Made by a program: the position numbers and the translations under genes. A stretch of DNA of 64,000 nucleotides from positions 25,746,608 to 25,810,607 of the forward strand of contig OX419762.1 in NCBI GenBank assembly GCA_948567375.1. The letters run 5' to 3'. The notes beneath the pieces were generated by a model that worked only from the letters and a program-made list of their open reading frames with translations, was not told the DNA's origin and ran no database searches. Shown piece by piece: positions 49,250 through 60,400 of the stretch; positions within the stretch are counted from its first letter, which is position 1; the number at the start of each line of letters is the position of its first letter. This DNA comes from Lunularia cruciata (taxonomy: Eukaryota; Streptophyta; Marchantiopsida; Lunulariales; Lunulariaceae).

Positions 49250-49570
49250 ATCACAAGCGGCCCTCAGCATCCACGCGTGCTAGCGAGCACCTACGAGCCA
49301 TGAATCCAAGTTTGCCGAGCGCCAACGAGCACCTACCAAATTTATGAGTTTTTCCTAGTGTCTTTGAGCGCCACCTAGCGGCTACAAGCGTCAACTAGTG
49401 CTTACCCAACAGCCACAAGTGCATACCCAGCAACCACGAGCGCCTACTAGTGCCCATTAGCTTCTACAAGCGCCCACAAGTGCCCACGACCACTTGATTG
49501 CCTTTATTCTTTTTCCGTGTTGCATTGAGCGGCGACTAGCGGCAGCAAGAAAGACTTTTGGGCGGCTATG
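49250..49570. repeat. GC-rich degenerate motif cluster, right
   Basis: Motifs such as GAGCGCCTACTAGTGCCC, GAGCACCTACGAGC and CAAGCGCCCACAAGTGCCC repeat about ten times with drift. They are the reverse complement of the cluster at 44890-45160. Such paired, oppositely oriented subterminal clusters are typical of Class II elements of the CACTA or Mutator type. Confidence 0.55.
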
Positions 49571-49761
49571 AGCACCAACTTGTGGCATCTTGGGCTTACT
49601 GTGCAAGAAAGACATGAGAGGAACGGAATGGTAACAACAACATCAAAAACTTGTGAGGAACTAAGTGGTAACAAGCTGCATCAGGCAGATATTAGAAGCA
49701 TTTATCAAGTTTCCATAACTCATCTTTATTATAATCATAATAAAGGTTACATGGTGGTATA

Positions 49762-51051
49762 CTATTCACTATCAATAGAGTATGATAGACATTGAACTTG
49801 AGTGAGCACTTTGAAATAGTTACTTATTTCCTCAAGAGTTTTCCCTGCTTGTATGAGACTCATTTTGATTTCATGAGTGCGCTTTGATTCTAAACTCTTC
49901 TCCTTAAATTTTTGTTTGTTTGTACTAGCTTTCCTTTTATCTGCGCTCAATTTTTTCTCAATTTCAATTTTCATCTTCTCTATCTCTAATCTAACGCGCT
50001 CTACTTCCCTTCTCATCATTGTTTTCTCTCTCTTCTTCATGTTGGTGGCTTCTAGTTCAGCTAGTCATAACCTCTCTCTGGATTCTATACTATCTACCTT
50101 TAACATGGTAATTTTTGCTAAATCATGAGACAATGACATACTAGGTAACAACTTGGGTACCTTACTTGTAGATATTCCACCTTTCCTCCTCTTTGGGTCA
50201 TGTTCCCCTTTTTGGTCTGCACAATCGGATACATCTCTTCTAGAAATTAAAGGCGGTGGTGGTGTAATGAAAGGCGAGTCCTCGATCGGTGGAACAAATG
50301 GAGACTCATCTTTTGGTGATAGGATTCCATTCTCCATGCCACTTGCTAAACTTTCTACCCCTTGAGTGTTTGCGACCAACTTAGGGAGCACCACCTTTGG
50401 AGGAGATAAGAATTGGGAGCACTCTTGCGCACCTTCATGGACCTCCTCCTTGCTAGCCTTGCAAATCTTGCTCAAATTAGGATTACAATCTCCTAAACTT
50501 ACCATTGCCGGTGGACTTATGTTTGCTCGGGTCCCAAACATGGCTTCCATTCTTGCAAAATGCAGGCACATTCCATTCAATTTATCTTCTATAGTTCTCC
50601 ACCCTTTGCCATATTCCTTCTCGGTGAGACCTTCTCCCGTAGCCTTGTTCTTAAGCTCTCGAGTTTCTTTGTACTGTTTCATGTACCATAACCATTTCTT
50701 GTAAAGTCTGTCACCTGTCATAGAAGTAGAAAATCCGATACACTCTCTAATAAAAAAGGTCGCAATGAAACTAAATGCGGTGAATTTTTGAATGGGCTTT
50801 TTGTAATTCCCACCATGAATTTATGCAAAATGCTCAGGGTCCTCCAAATAATCCAGTATTTGGCTATAATGGTGTGTTGCCATGCAAAATTGTTCATCCT
50901 CCTTGGTTTTGCCAGGCACAGAAGAAGCCATCCTCAACAAGTCTCCAAATTTCCCTAATGGTTGTTGAGGTTGCAAATCCAAAGATGACTCTATAGGTCC
51001 TGGATCAGCGTTGATAAGTGAGTCTCCTACACTAAAACAAGGTACTTGCAA
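49762..51051 (-). pseudogene. Harbinger Myb/SANT-like DNA-binding partner protein, disrupted
   Basis: In PIF/Harbinger elements a Myb/SANT-like protein helps bring the transposase to the ends. One frame of about 430 codons starts at 51051 and is broken only by two stops. The domain runs through YLEDPEHFA, stop, IHGGNYKKP, ATFFIREC, LYKKWLWYMKQYKETRELK and IEDKLNGMCLHFARMEAMF. The first stop (near 50821) falls in a place where Q or E is expected, and the second (near 50065, RERL*LAELE) is a likely CGA-to-TGA change. The C terminus is a Lys/Glu-rich helical segment (EREKTMMRREVERVRLE type). It runs convergently with the transposase. Confidence 0.8.
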
Positions 51052-51527
51052 AAAGTTTGTTGCACTCCTAGCGTGAGAATTGTCGCCCTCTAATCAATTT
51101 CTTGGTTTCCGCACAGCAGCGTTGATCATTTCCCACACCAATGTGAAACTACAAAACCGCCGTTACTTGCTTGACAACTCGCACATTTGGTCCAGAGTGT
51201 GGTGAATTTGAGTTTACAAATTTGAATTGTTGGGCGGGGCCATTTTGGATCTTGAATACGGAAACCAGATCATCAATACATGACTAAATGACCACGTGGC
51301 CACCCTCTTGAGGAAACACGTCACTCTTTCTAACAATCATTTATTTAGTTATGGCATTCCAAAACATCCGTAACATATGATTTGATTTTTATAAATGAAT
51401 GCAATTTGAAAAATATATCCCTTGACTGAAGTTACAAAGCGTTCAGTTATTACAATCTCGTATCGTTATAGAGTTCACTAAAAATTATTACAAAGTTTGT
51501 TATTTATCCCGGAGACATCCGTCAAAC

Positions 51528-51544
51528 CTATTTCTGAAACCCCC
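51528..51544 (-). repeat. Harbinger right terminal inverted repeat
   Basis: CTATTTCTGAAACCCCC is the exact inverse of the left end at 42191-42207. Confidence 0.92.
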
Positions 51545-53590
51545 ATTGAAAAACATTGAAATCTGGAGTACAGGGAAGACCTATTATATCAGAGACAATG
51601 CAAAGGGACAAAATCTATATTAGCGAGTGTGACATCCAGCTTCTAAATCTTACTAACCTGTTACTCTACTATAGCAGGGTAGGTACCTACAGTGGTAGAG
51701 TGGGGAGTGTAGTTTGTTGTCTGTCATCCCCTCATTGTCTTTGAGGTCGTATAGTTCGTTGTCCTTTTCCCAAACTGTATCTGGAGCTGGATGGAGAAAT
51801 TGGCAGCCTGAGATTGGCAGCCAGTGTGCAATGAATTATCTCTTGAGGTAGTGTAGTTCGTTGTTCTTCGTCCCCGGACTGCCTCTGGAGCCGGAAGGAG
51901 AAACCGGCGGCATGAGACTGTGTAAAGCTGGTGTGCAATGACCTGAATGACCAGAAAGTGCACTAACGCTTCTACTCCGGAGGAAGCAACAAGTCCTTAC
52001 TTGGTAAACCTCACGGCAATCTTTAACCTCCAGTTTTCCAGTTCTTATATATGATATTGAGTGCTTTTGAACCATCGCATGATACACATGGCTTACCTTA
52101 GTTTGTTTTAATGCAGTTCTGAATGCAGTTTGAATGCATTTAGCCAATCGGCATATGTGCATTGGCTATAACAGATAAGTAAGTCAAAGCCAAGAGGCAA
52201 ATCAAGATTAGCATGTGAAACGAATTCATCCTCCCACAAATGACCAGTTTTGATTTATGCTAATAGGGTAAATAAGACAAAGCAAAGAAAGTCAAAATTA
52301 TAGCTCGGCTATAACAGGGTTAGTAAGTCAAAGCCTTGAGGCAAAGTCAAGATTAGCACGTGAAACAAATCCACCCTCCCAAGTGAAGTTTGATTATGTT
52401 ATGTCTTGTGGTGCAGTTCTAGAACAGAGTTGAGTTAGTGAAGTTGATGTCTTTAATGTTAAGTCTTTAATTTAGTGCCTTCTTGACTACCACATTTCTA
52501 AATTTAAAATAAAGATTTAACCTAAGAAAATGATTGATTTTATCAAGGATAAAACTTTGAATCTTAAATGTCTTTAGTTATAGAGTTTTGCTTTTCTAAT
52601 TGAATGTTGATATTCATTACTTAAAAAGAAAGAAGGTACTCGTATGCATACAAAAGTTGCTAATGACGGAGATATTGATGGATGAGGGTTGAGCTATTCA
52701 TGAAGTAGTTCTAACTTTTGAATTGTTAGTGCATACAATGAAGTCACTACGGTATAAGTTTCTTGATCTGCATGAGATGTAACTCCCGTGTCACATTGAA
52801 TGTAAATATCATCCAATAGATGCAAGATCAATGATAGAAATAAAGTGAAGAAACATAAGAAGTTAAGAATCTGTAGTAATTGACATTCCCAATGTACCAT
52901 GTCACATTGAGAAAAGATGGATAGGGAAAATACCAAGTAGATTGCTGAAGGATTAAGGAGAAATCATCCATGGAGAAAGAATTTAGGGAGATAAATAAAG
53001 TACAAGTATAAATGATCTATAAGGACTTGAAAGGAGAAATGTTCAGACACTAGTCTGACCATTATAGTGTATTTGGAAACATTGAATTTCAATTAATGAC
53101 ATCTAGGAATGAACTCAATAGACCTTGTTTGTAATATTGATTGGATGAACATATTGTTAAAGATGAAAGGCCTTTAAATACCCATCCCTTTATCTTTCAA
53201 CACATTGGTTTGAACTTCCAAACACAACAATGATAGGAACCTCGGTTCAAACATCAACGATATTAGAATGAAACAAATAAGACCAATATGCACATTGTCA
53301 TGCCATTTGTAGCATCGCACCTACATTGCTTGGACTTTGGAGTAGTAGTGTTTGTAGTCAGGAGTCTTTTGGTAGATACTCATAAGCTACTTGTTGACGG
53401 TCAGATTTTATGTTTGGGGTACTAACTACAGAGTGGGGCCCATTGTCACTTGCACCATTTGCATCATCAGATGTACCATCAGCAATTCCGTTAGGGTTGG
53501 AGACCAAGGGGTATACTTTTGAAGTGCAACTCCAAAGAGCTCACTTCTTTGATGTTGAGCCTTCGAGTTCCTAGCTATACTGGACAGAGC
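51545..53590. other. Unassigned flank right of the Harbinger with local duplications
   Basis: No gene is supported. A direct repeat of about 105 bp lies at 51745-51940 (GTAGTTCGTTGT and GTGTGCAATGA in both units). Another of about 73 bp is spaced by 145 bp at 52164-52236 and 52309-52381 (GGCTATAACAG, TAAGTCAAAGCC, AAGATTAGCA in both). Open frames here are antisense to or within these repeats. Confidence 0.6.
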
Positions 53591-53599
53591 CCGGCAAGC

Positions 53600-54625
53600 A
53601 TCACCTAGAGTTAGCTGACCGCCAAGTCCTTTGCCAATTCTCCACTCGATCCAAATTGAAAAGACGGAACCTCCTCCAAATCTGGCAAAACTTTTCCAAC
53701 TAGAACCAAAATTTAATGTAAACTCCAACCAAAATTTGACGTAAATCCCTAGAGTTGGTTGACCGCCAAATCCTCTGCTAACTCTCTACTTGAGCCAAAT
53801 TGAAAAGTTGAGGTTCTCCAAATCACAAATTCACGGGGATGGGTTCCCAACTCCACCTTCAATTTCACTTTCAAAGCTCAACTCGCAACAAATTGGTCCT
53901 ACTTTCACCTCTTGAGCTCAAAACAAACACCACTACTCAAAATTGATTGTCTTCTTAGCAAAATTTTGGCTATCACTTACGCACATTGTCTGCCTCACTA
54001 CAAATCTACATCAATTCAAAGACCTTTTACACACGATCACTCCCAAGGAAAATCTAATCCTCGATTGAGTTACCAACTATCAACAAGGCTTGGAGATACC
54101 ACCAACATCTTTAATTCTTGCACGTGATTTCCACCAAACCTCACTTCTATGATGTAATCAATTTGTTCACACAACTCAAATTACACTCAATCAAATTAGT
54201 ACTTTATTTGTCACTCTAATAATAATCTACCAACAATTGGGCATTGATTACAGTCAAGGTACACCCACAATCAATTTTGAGCAACGGTGCTTGTTTTGAG
54301 CTCAAGAGGTGAAAGCAAGACCAATTTGTTGTGAGATGAGCCTTGAAAGTGAAATTGAAAGTGGAGTTGGGAACCCATCGTAAAGAATTTGTGATTTGGA
54401 GAACCCCGTCTTTTCAAGTTGGCTCAAGTGTAGAGTTAGCAGAGAATTTGGCAGTCAGCCAACTTGAGGGATTTATGTCAAATTTTGGTTGGATTTTATG
54501 TCAAATTTTGGCTTGAGTTGGAGGAGCTTGGCCAGATTTGGAGGAGGTTTAGTCTTTTCAATTTGGCTCAAGTGGAGAGTTAGCAAAGGATTTGGCGGTC
54601 AACCAAATTTAGGGATTTATGTCAA
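53600..54625. repeat. Long inverted repeat, arms of about 350 bp
   Basis: The left arm (about 53600-53946) matches the reverse complement of the right arm (about 54262-54625), around a loop of about 315 bp. Shared blocks include CACCTCTTGAGCTCAAAACAA, GATGGGTTCCCAACTCCA, GGTTCTCCAAATCACAAATTC and TGACCGCCAA. Each arm contains two internal repeats of a unit with TCAAATTTTGG / CCAAAATTTGA. It may be a foldback element or a hairpin RNA source. No coding frame is supported. Confidence 0.9.
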
Positions 54626-54629
54626 ATTT

Positions 54630-55440
54630 TGGTTGGAGTATGAGATTTTGGCTTGAGTTGGAAGAGCTTGGCTAGATTTGGAAGAGGTTTGCTAGATTTA
54701 GAGGAGGTTTGAAGTGGCATGAAGAAAGGTCTCATTTGGCTGAATTTTAACATTTAGAAGCTTTGAGGATAAGGCTATGAGAGGCTATGAAGAGGCAGAA
54801 GAGCCAGCTAGTTTAGAGTAGATTTTGGTCATTGTTTGGCAAAATTTTCCCACCCTACTAGATTGTGCGCAATAGGGTTTGACCTCTAGATCTCTAGTTC
54901 CTAGACTAGTGCTCTAGCCAAGTGGTCCACCTTCACTTGTTGTCCTAGTGACTATTCCACTATTATCTATATACTTGTAGCTTTGGCTAGGAGATATAGT
55001 TTGATCCCATTCTTGGTAATCTTGGTAGCATAGGAAGTAGATAACTCTTATTATATCAAATTCTAAATGGTTGCAAAGTCAATCCAAGGTTAATTTATGA
55101 GATGAAGGGTTTTTGTTTAGATTCTTGTGATTGGATCCTTCCATTCTATGCTTCTTTTTTGTGCACCATGTTTGTATGAGGTGCCCTAACTTTAGAGTGT
55201 TGGTTCTTTGGTGTGTTCTAGGTAGTGAGGCTGGAGTGATGATCAATTGGACTACTTATGTTTCTCTCTTGTGAGTCAAGAAGTGATGACCTATAGACCG
55301 TGAGAGTGCATGTTGTGATCACAGGTTATAGGTTGCCCTTTCCCCTAGTGTAGTTATCATAGTTGGAGCTACATTAGTGGGTGACGTTTGGTTGGTACGT
55401 TGACACTTGGTGGTGTTGGCGCTTGGTGAGATACTTGTGG
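54630..55440. other. No gene seen; flank before Gypsy copy 2
   Basis: The first 90 bp continue the repeats of the inverted-repeat arm (GGAGGAGGTTTGAAG). The remainder is unassigned. Homology with Gypsy copy 1 begins near 55440, so the 5' LTR of copy 2 is missing or unrecognisable. Confidence 0.5.
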
Positions 55441-55917
55441 TGGTTATGATTGTGGGTTGTAGTTGTCACGATAGATTTCTTTGGGGATTCCAAAGGAGAT
55501 AATGCTACAATACATAATAGATTTACTTGGAGTGGCGCTTGATATCAACCTATATCTCAAGTCCCAATGAGGGAGAAAATTGACTTTGAGTTGGAGTTTG
55601 ACACAAGAGCTAATTTAGTTGAGAGTGCACTTGGAGTATCCTCACCATTGTTGTGGGACATGGACAAGATTTATGAGGTGCCTCCAAAGACCCCAAGTGT
55701 TACTCTAGTACGATGGGTACCATTGAGTTGGATAATTTCATCTAAGAGTTTGATAGTTGGCGTGATCTATAGAAAATTTGGAACCTGAATTTTTTCACAC
55801 CCTTCGTGGTATGGAAGGAGTTATATCAGCACTTGAAGGGTCTGCCAATGGATGACTAACATGAGTTTAGGAGAGCTCACTTCGAGGAGATTGAGCTATG
55901 GATATTGTATTGGTCTC

Positions 55918-56654
55918 TGTAATACCAAGAGCTAGCCATATGATCTAGATGTGAAATTCGGTTTGGTAACATCTAGAATGATGTTATACATGATGGTCAA
56001 AATAGATAAGATAGAAGTATCACCAAAAGAGTACTTCTACTAATAGGGCAGAAACCAAAATAGACTTGAGAACCTTAGAACCAATAGCTAGACATATGAT
56101 TTAAAGGTGAGAATTGGTTTGGTAACATCTGGAAGGATGTTACACATGATGGACTAGACAGATCAGAAAGAGTTATCACCAAAAGGAGACTTCTACTAAT
56201 AGAGTAGGAACCAAAATATGCCTGAAATCTTTGAAGGCAATTTTGAAGGCCTAAACGGATGAATCAGGCCTTGAAAATGTGCAGATCCTCCCCCAACAAA
56301 AGAATGGTTGGCCTTCCCTCCCCCTTGCTTTCTCTCGTCAAGAGGTTTCCAATGGTACCTTACTCACGTGATTCTGAGATTCCTACAGGAAGATTCCCTA
56401 AAAGATTCCTTCCGGTCAAAGCTTGTTTGACCAATCAGATAGGACATAGACCAGACATGTCACCATCCAAGTAAGTAATCCAAGGGTGGAGCTTGCTGAC
56501 ATGTCACCTATTTGTGTCCCTAATCCTATGGTGGAGCTTCCTTGGAGGAGATCATCTTTGTCTATATAATAAAGAGAAGGTGCTCCCTTGGAGTATCGAA
56601 TGTTTGAGTGTGCAATCTGTGTTTTCTCTCTTCTCTTGTCCTCGGAGTATTATA
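55918..56654 (+). mobile_element. Solo LTR, copy C
   Basis: A 737-bp LTR starts TGTAATACC and ends GTATTATA (one base off the family's GTATTACA). Perfect GTCTC duplications lie at 55913-55917 and 56655-56659. Gypsy copy 1 shows the empty site, with ATTGGTCTTCAAACTA continuous near 5530. TATATAAT at 56563-56570 gives the plus orientation. Confidence 0.93.
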
Positions 56655-57452
56655 GTCTCCAAACTATATCTCCATCACTTTAGGCTTGGTTTCTAGGGGT
56701 AGATTGGCTATACCCACTAGTTCTAGCTCTAATAGTGTTTGTAGATCTCTTAGAGATGGTGCTACTATGAGTAGAGGTACTGCTATAGGAGGTAGTTTAA
56801 TATCGGGGTTTAATCCCATGGTAGAGTTCTTCTAGTGTTTGAGGTAGAACTATCAAGGAGTGCGGATTGACAAGTTGAGGAGCTTGTAAGAGTTCCAATG
56901 GAAGACTTGAGAGAGCCTAGGTGAGGCATACACTTGCATGAGACACTTGATCAGTTTTACTCAAGGAGTTACCAAGGCCTAAGCATACCAAAACAAAAAC
57001 TTGACAATTTTGGTATGGGATACTGGATAGGGGAGTTACAACACAGAGTCCATGACGCTACATTGTTACAAGCTACTTTGCCTACTTTGGTAGTGTCCTT
57101 TGGTTTGGTTGAGCGTATTGGCTCAACATGGTAGAAGAGAGAGTGATGACATCTGGATTTGGTAAGGAGACCTCATCCACAACTGTTACTTCTTCCAAAG
57201 TGCACCACATTATGTTAGTTTCTAAGGATAACGTGTATAACCTAGATCCTATGGAGTGAGTAGAGGGCTAGTATAATTAGATCCTTACCTTCATTTTTGA
57301 GTCAACAATAGCCATTGAGTGGTGGTGTTGCTTGTTTGACTTGTGGTGGACCTCACCACAAGAGAGAGTGCACTCAAGGCAGCTGACTTGATACCTCTGG
57401 TGCATCACAGCCAGCACAAAGATAGTGTGAGCATTGCCACAAATTTGGTCAC

Positions 57453-57457
57453 ACTAG
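57453..57457. repeat. Target-site duplication ACTAG, left of E2
   Basis: ACTAG is repeated exactly at 61255-61259. One copy is present at the empty site in Gypsy copy 1 (CACACTAGGGAC near 4748). Confidence 0.92.
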
Positions 57458-60400
57458 TGTGGTACTCAGATTTTTATTTTTTTTTGAAATAGAGAAGAAG
57501 AAGTATATAGAGAAGTTGGATTGCGCCTGTATGGCTAAAGAGGGCAAAGAAAAGAGTCTTTGGGATGAAACCCGAGGTAACGTGGCTTTGGGTCATAAGG
57601 TGGAGTACTCAGACTTGCCTTGTCAGCATACAACCCAAAGTAAGAAGTATTTGTATCAAGGGGTGCTCAACTTGAGGCAAAGATAGTATAACAACTTTTC
57701 TTCGGAGCGAGAAATTCAAGAAGGGTCCGTTTAAAAACCGGCGGTCATATGCGTGAAGTACACTTGACAATGATAGGCACATACAAGAGGTGTGATTTCT
57801 CGGTAGAAACTCAAATTGAAGAAAGACAAAGAAGGTGCGACTCTATTAAAATTGGGCTAATGACAAAGCAATGTTGAGCAATTTTCCTTTGCCGTTGAGG
57901 AGTCGTCCTGCAAGAGATCATGGGAAGGGAAGTAGAGTTGAAGACGCGCTAGTGTGTAGAGGAGAATTTGAGAGAGCTAACCCGAGAGACAGTGAGGAAG
58001 AAAGAAAGATGGGAGGAGGAAAGAAGAACTCCAAATTTGCAGTGAGAAATCATGAAATTTGGAAGTTAGATGTGATTGCAAGGATCAAAGTTTTGAGCCG
58101 ACTTTGGATCACATTCTTGGCATGGAACTGGAATGTTAGTTTTCCAAGATTCATGACCAAGATAATCAAGAGTAAATGTCTTGATGACCCCAAGGAAGAG
58201 GAGAAGAGAGGAAATCTGGCTCGCTGGATAGAGTCGGATTAGAGATTAGTACTCGGAAGAGAGGCAGGTATGGAGCAAGGTGCCATGTTCTTGGGGAAGG
58301 GAGAGGTAGCCGAAGAAACCCAAGAAGTGAGGGATGCATTCTCTTCAAAGCGGACAAAGAATGAGTACAAAGTAGAGAGTTACAAGGATCCGGTCAAGAG
58401 AGGGATCATGAGTGCTCTCATGGCAATCCTGAAGCCGGAGAGAACAACTTATGTGATGAAACACCAAGCGGTGTTCTTCCATAAGATGTTTGCAGGAGAG
58501 CCAATCAACTGGGCAAGGTGTTTCCATGGGCAAACAAGGCAGATGGTGTGGAATTTGTGGGATAAGTCACCTCTACATTACATTGTGCCGTTTGTAGCTC
58601 ATTTCTACCTCGGGTTGAATCTGCTCAATGTGGCGGAGTGCAACAGAATGGTGTTGCACTTTCATCCCAACTTAAGAAAGGAAGTCAGCACGGAGGAGCA
58701 ACAGTATATTCTTTAGATCCAAAGCAGTGATGAGTACTACACACAGGCAAAGAAGAGCGCACAGGTAGAAGTAAGTACTCCAAAGTCAAAGAAGTGGAGT
58801 CAACAAGGAGAAGGCGCACATGTCGAGAAGACAAGACCTCAAAAGACTAGAAGGGTAAACCCGAGAAAAGGTATGGTGGTGATCACATCATCGGAAGAAG
58901 ACTCAGAAGGCAAAGCCGAGTGCAAGTTCAAAGACTTGGAATGCAAGGAAGAACCCAAGCTTACACTACAGAGTGGAGATACGAGTAGTGATAGCGATGA
59001 AGGCAAGGAGATGATGTCGGTGCCTGCAAAAGAAGAAGAAGTTCAGGTGGAGCTCAAGGAAGAGAGTAATGCGAAGTTGGAAGACGAATTGCCCGAGCAG
59101 GAGGAGAAGAAGACTACTATTCAGAGAGGAGTTTGGTCTAGGCACAAGGCAAAGTGTGGAGCAGGTCCAAGCAAGGCAAGGGAAGAGGAGAATGCCAGTT
59201 GTTTGGGAAGTGAAGCGTCTATTTCGATACAACAATTGCAAAGAAGAAGGCAAGTATCGGGAGAAGAAGAGGTAAAGAAGGAGGTCACTCCGCAAGTTGA
59301 AGTAGTCACAAGTGATGGAATGGAGTACCTATGAGAAGTTGTGTGTCCTTTTTTGGAAAAATTGGAACACAAGAAGAGGGAGATGCAGTCAAAGTGTCCG
59401 GAGGTGAAGACTGTATTGCAGGTATTAGCACGACTAGAAGAAGAGGACTCGGAGTTGAAGAAGAGTATAATCCGAGGTGAGGAGGAAAGGGAAGTATTGC
59501 GAGTGGATGCAGTAGTGCAGAGTCAAGTGATTGAGAACTTGAAGAGAGAAGCAAGGTATCGAGAGGAACTTGTGAAGCAAAGTGACATAGCGAGGGAAAG
59601 ACAAGTAGCTGAGTATGAAATCTTGAAGCAACAGTTTGCTGATTCAAGACTAGAAATTATCCATGCTATGGCAAGGGTAGCAGAGAAGGAACAAGAGCTC
59701 GATAGGGTAATGGAGAGCGTAGAAGAGAAGAAGCAACTGTGGCAACGAGAGTTGACAATGAGATATAGTGAAGAAGAGAGATTACGAGAGTTACTTTGTA
59801 ATCAAGAAGAGAAGGTTGTATAGAAGGAGAAGGAGAAGAAAACTGTGAAGGCCAAGTTCAAAGCAAAATTGGCAATGTACCAGGAAGATTGGCTTGCAGA
59901 TCGGGAGCGCGAGAGGAAAATGAGATTGGAGCCCTTGAAGGAGATCATAATCAGGATGAATGCGATGCTGAGTACAGAGGCTAGTGTGCATATTGAAGAG
60001 ACGAGGCTGCACAAGTTGAAGTTGTTGGTGCAGGAGACGAGGAGGAGACATACGAAGGACACAGATTTGAACGCATTGTTGATTAGCCTTAGAACTCGTG
60101 TAGATATTAGAAGTGGAAGATATTAGAAGTGGAAGATAATATCACGATCAGATTAGACTTGGTAAAGTTGGAGATAGATAAACTTTGGAAAGATGTTAGA
60201 GCAAAACCTGAAGTAGATGAAGTAGGAGTATAGATGTCTTTGGAGTTATCATTGGAGACATTAGAGAAGAGTGGGTCAGGAGATAAGGAGTTAGATAGAT
60301 TACCCACTAGTGAAATGTCAGATCAGGAAAGAGAACTATTAGATTTGGTAGAAGATGTAGGAATTATGAAACACGAGGATAGAATATTAGGAAGTAAAGT

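Larger units (their letters stand above)
42191..51544. mobile_element. PIF/Harbinger DNA transposon, 9.35 kb, with both ORFs
   Basis: Terminal inverted repeats are GGGGGTTTCAGAAATAG at 42191-42207 and its exact reverse complement at 51528-51544; similarity continues for about ten more bases. Inside are a DDE transposase (plus strand, left) and a Myb/SANT-like protein (minus strand, right), the standard PIF/Harbinger pair. The flanking bases (TTA on the left, ATT on the right) do not form a clean 3-bp TWA duplication, so one side has probably changed. A 4.8-kb block with an unrelated pseudogene lies between the two ORFs. Confidence 0.88.
55440..57457 (+). pseudogene. Gypsy copy 2: gag, interrupted by a solo LTR
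   Basis: The gag start at 55567 (REKIDFELEFDTRANLVES) is colinear with copy 1 near 5840. The frame is broken by the solo LTR at 55918-56654 and resumes with the helical segment DQFYSRSYQGLSIPKQKLD and VSFGLVERIG. Two zinc knuckles follow: CLTCGGPHHKREC near 57340, and a second that begins CEHCHKFGHTS at 57430-57457. E2 is inserted inside the second; its last ligand (DQC) lies after E2 at 61260-61271. Gag would package element RNA. Confidence 0.75.

Noticed and set aside
7119-56654. LTR copies A, B and C as ends of one large element
   Set aside because: Each copy has its own distinct 5-bp duplication, so each is an independent solo insertion.
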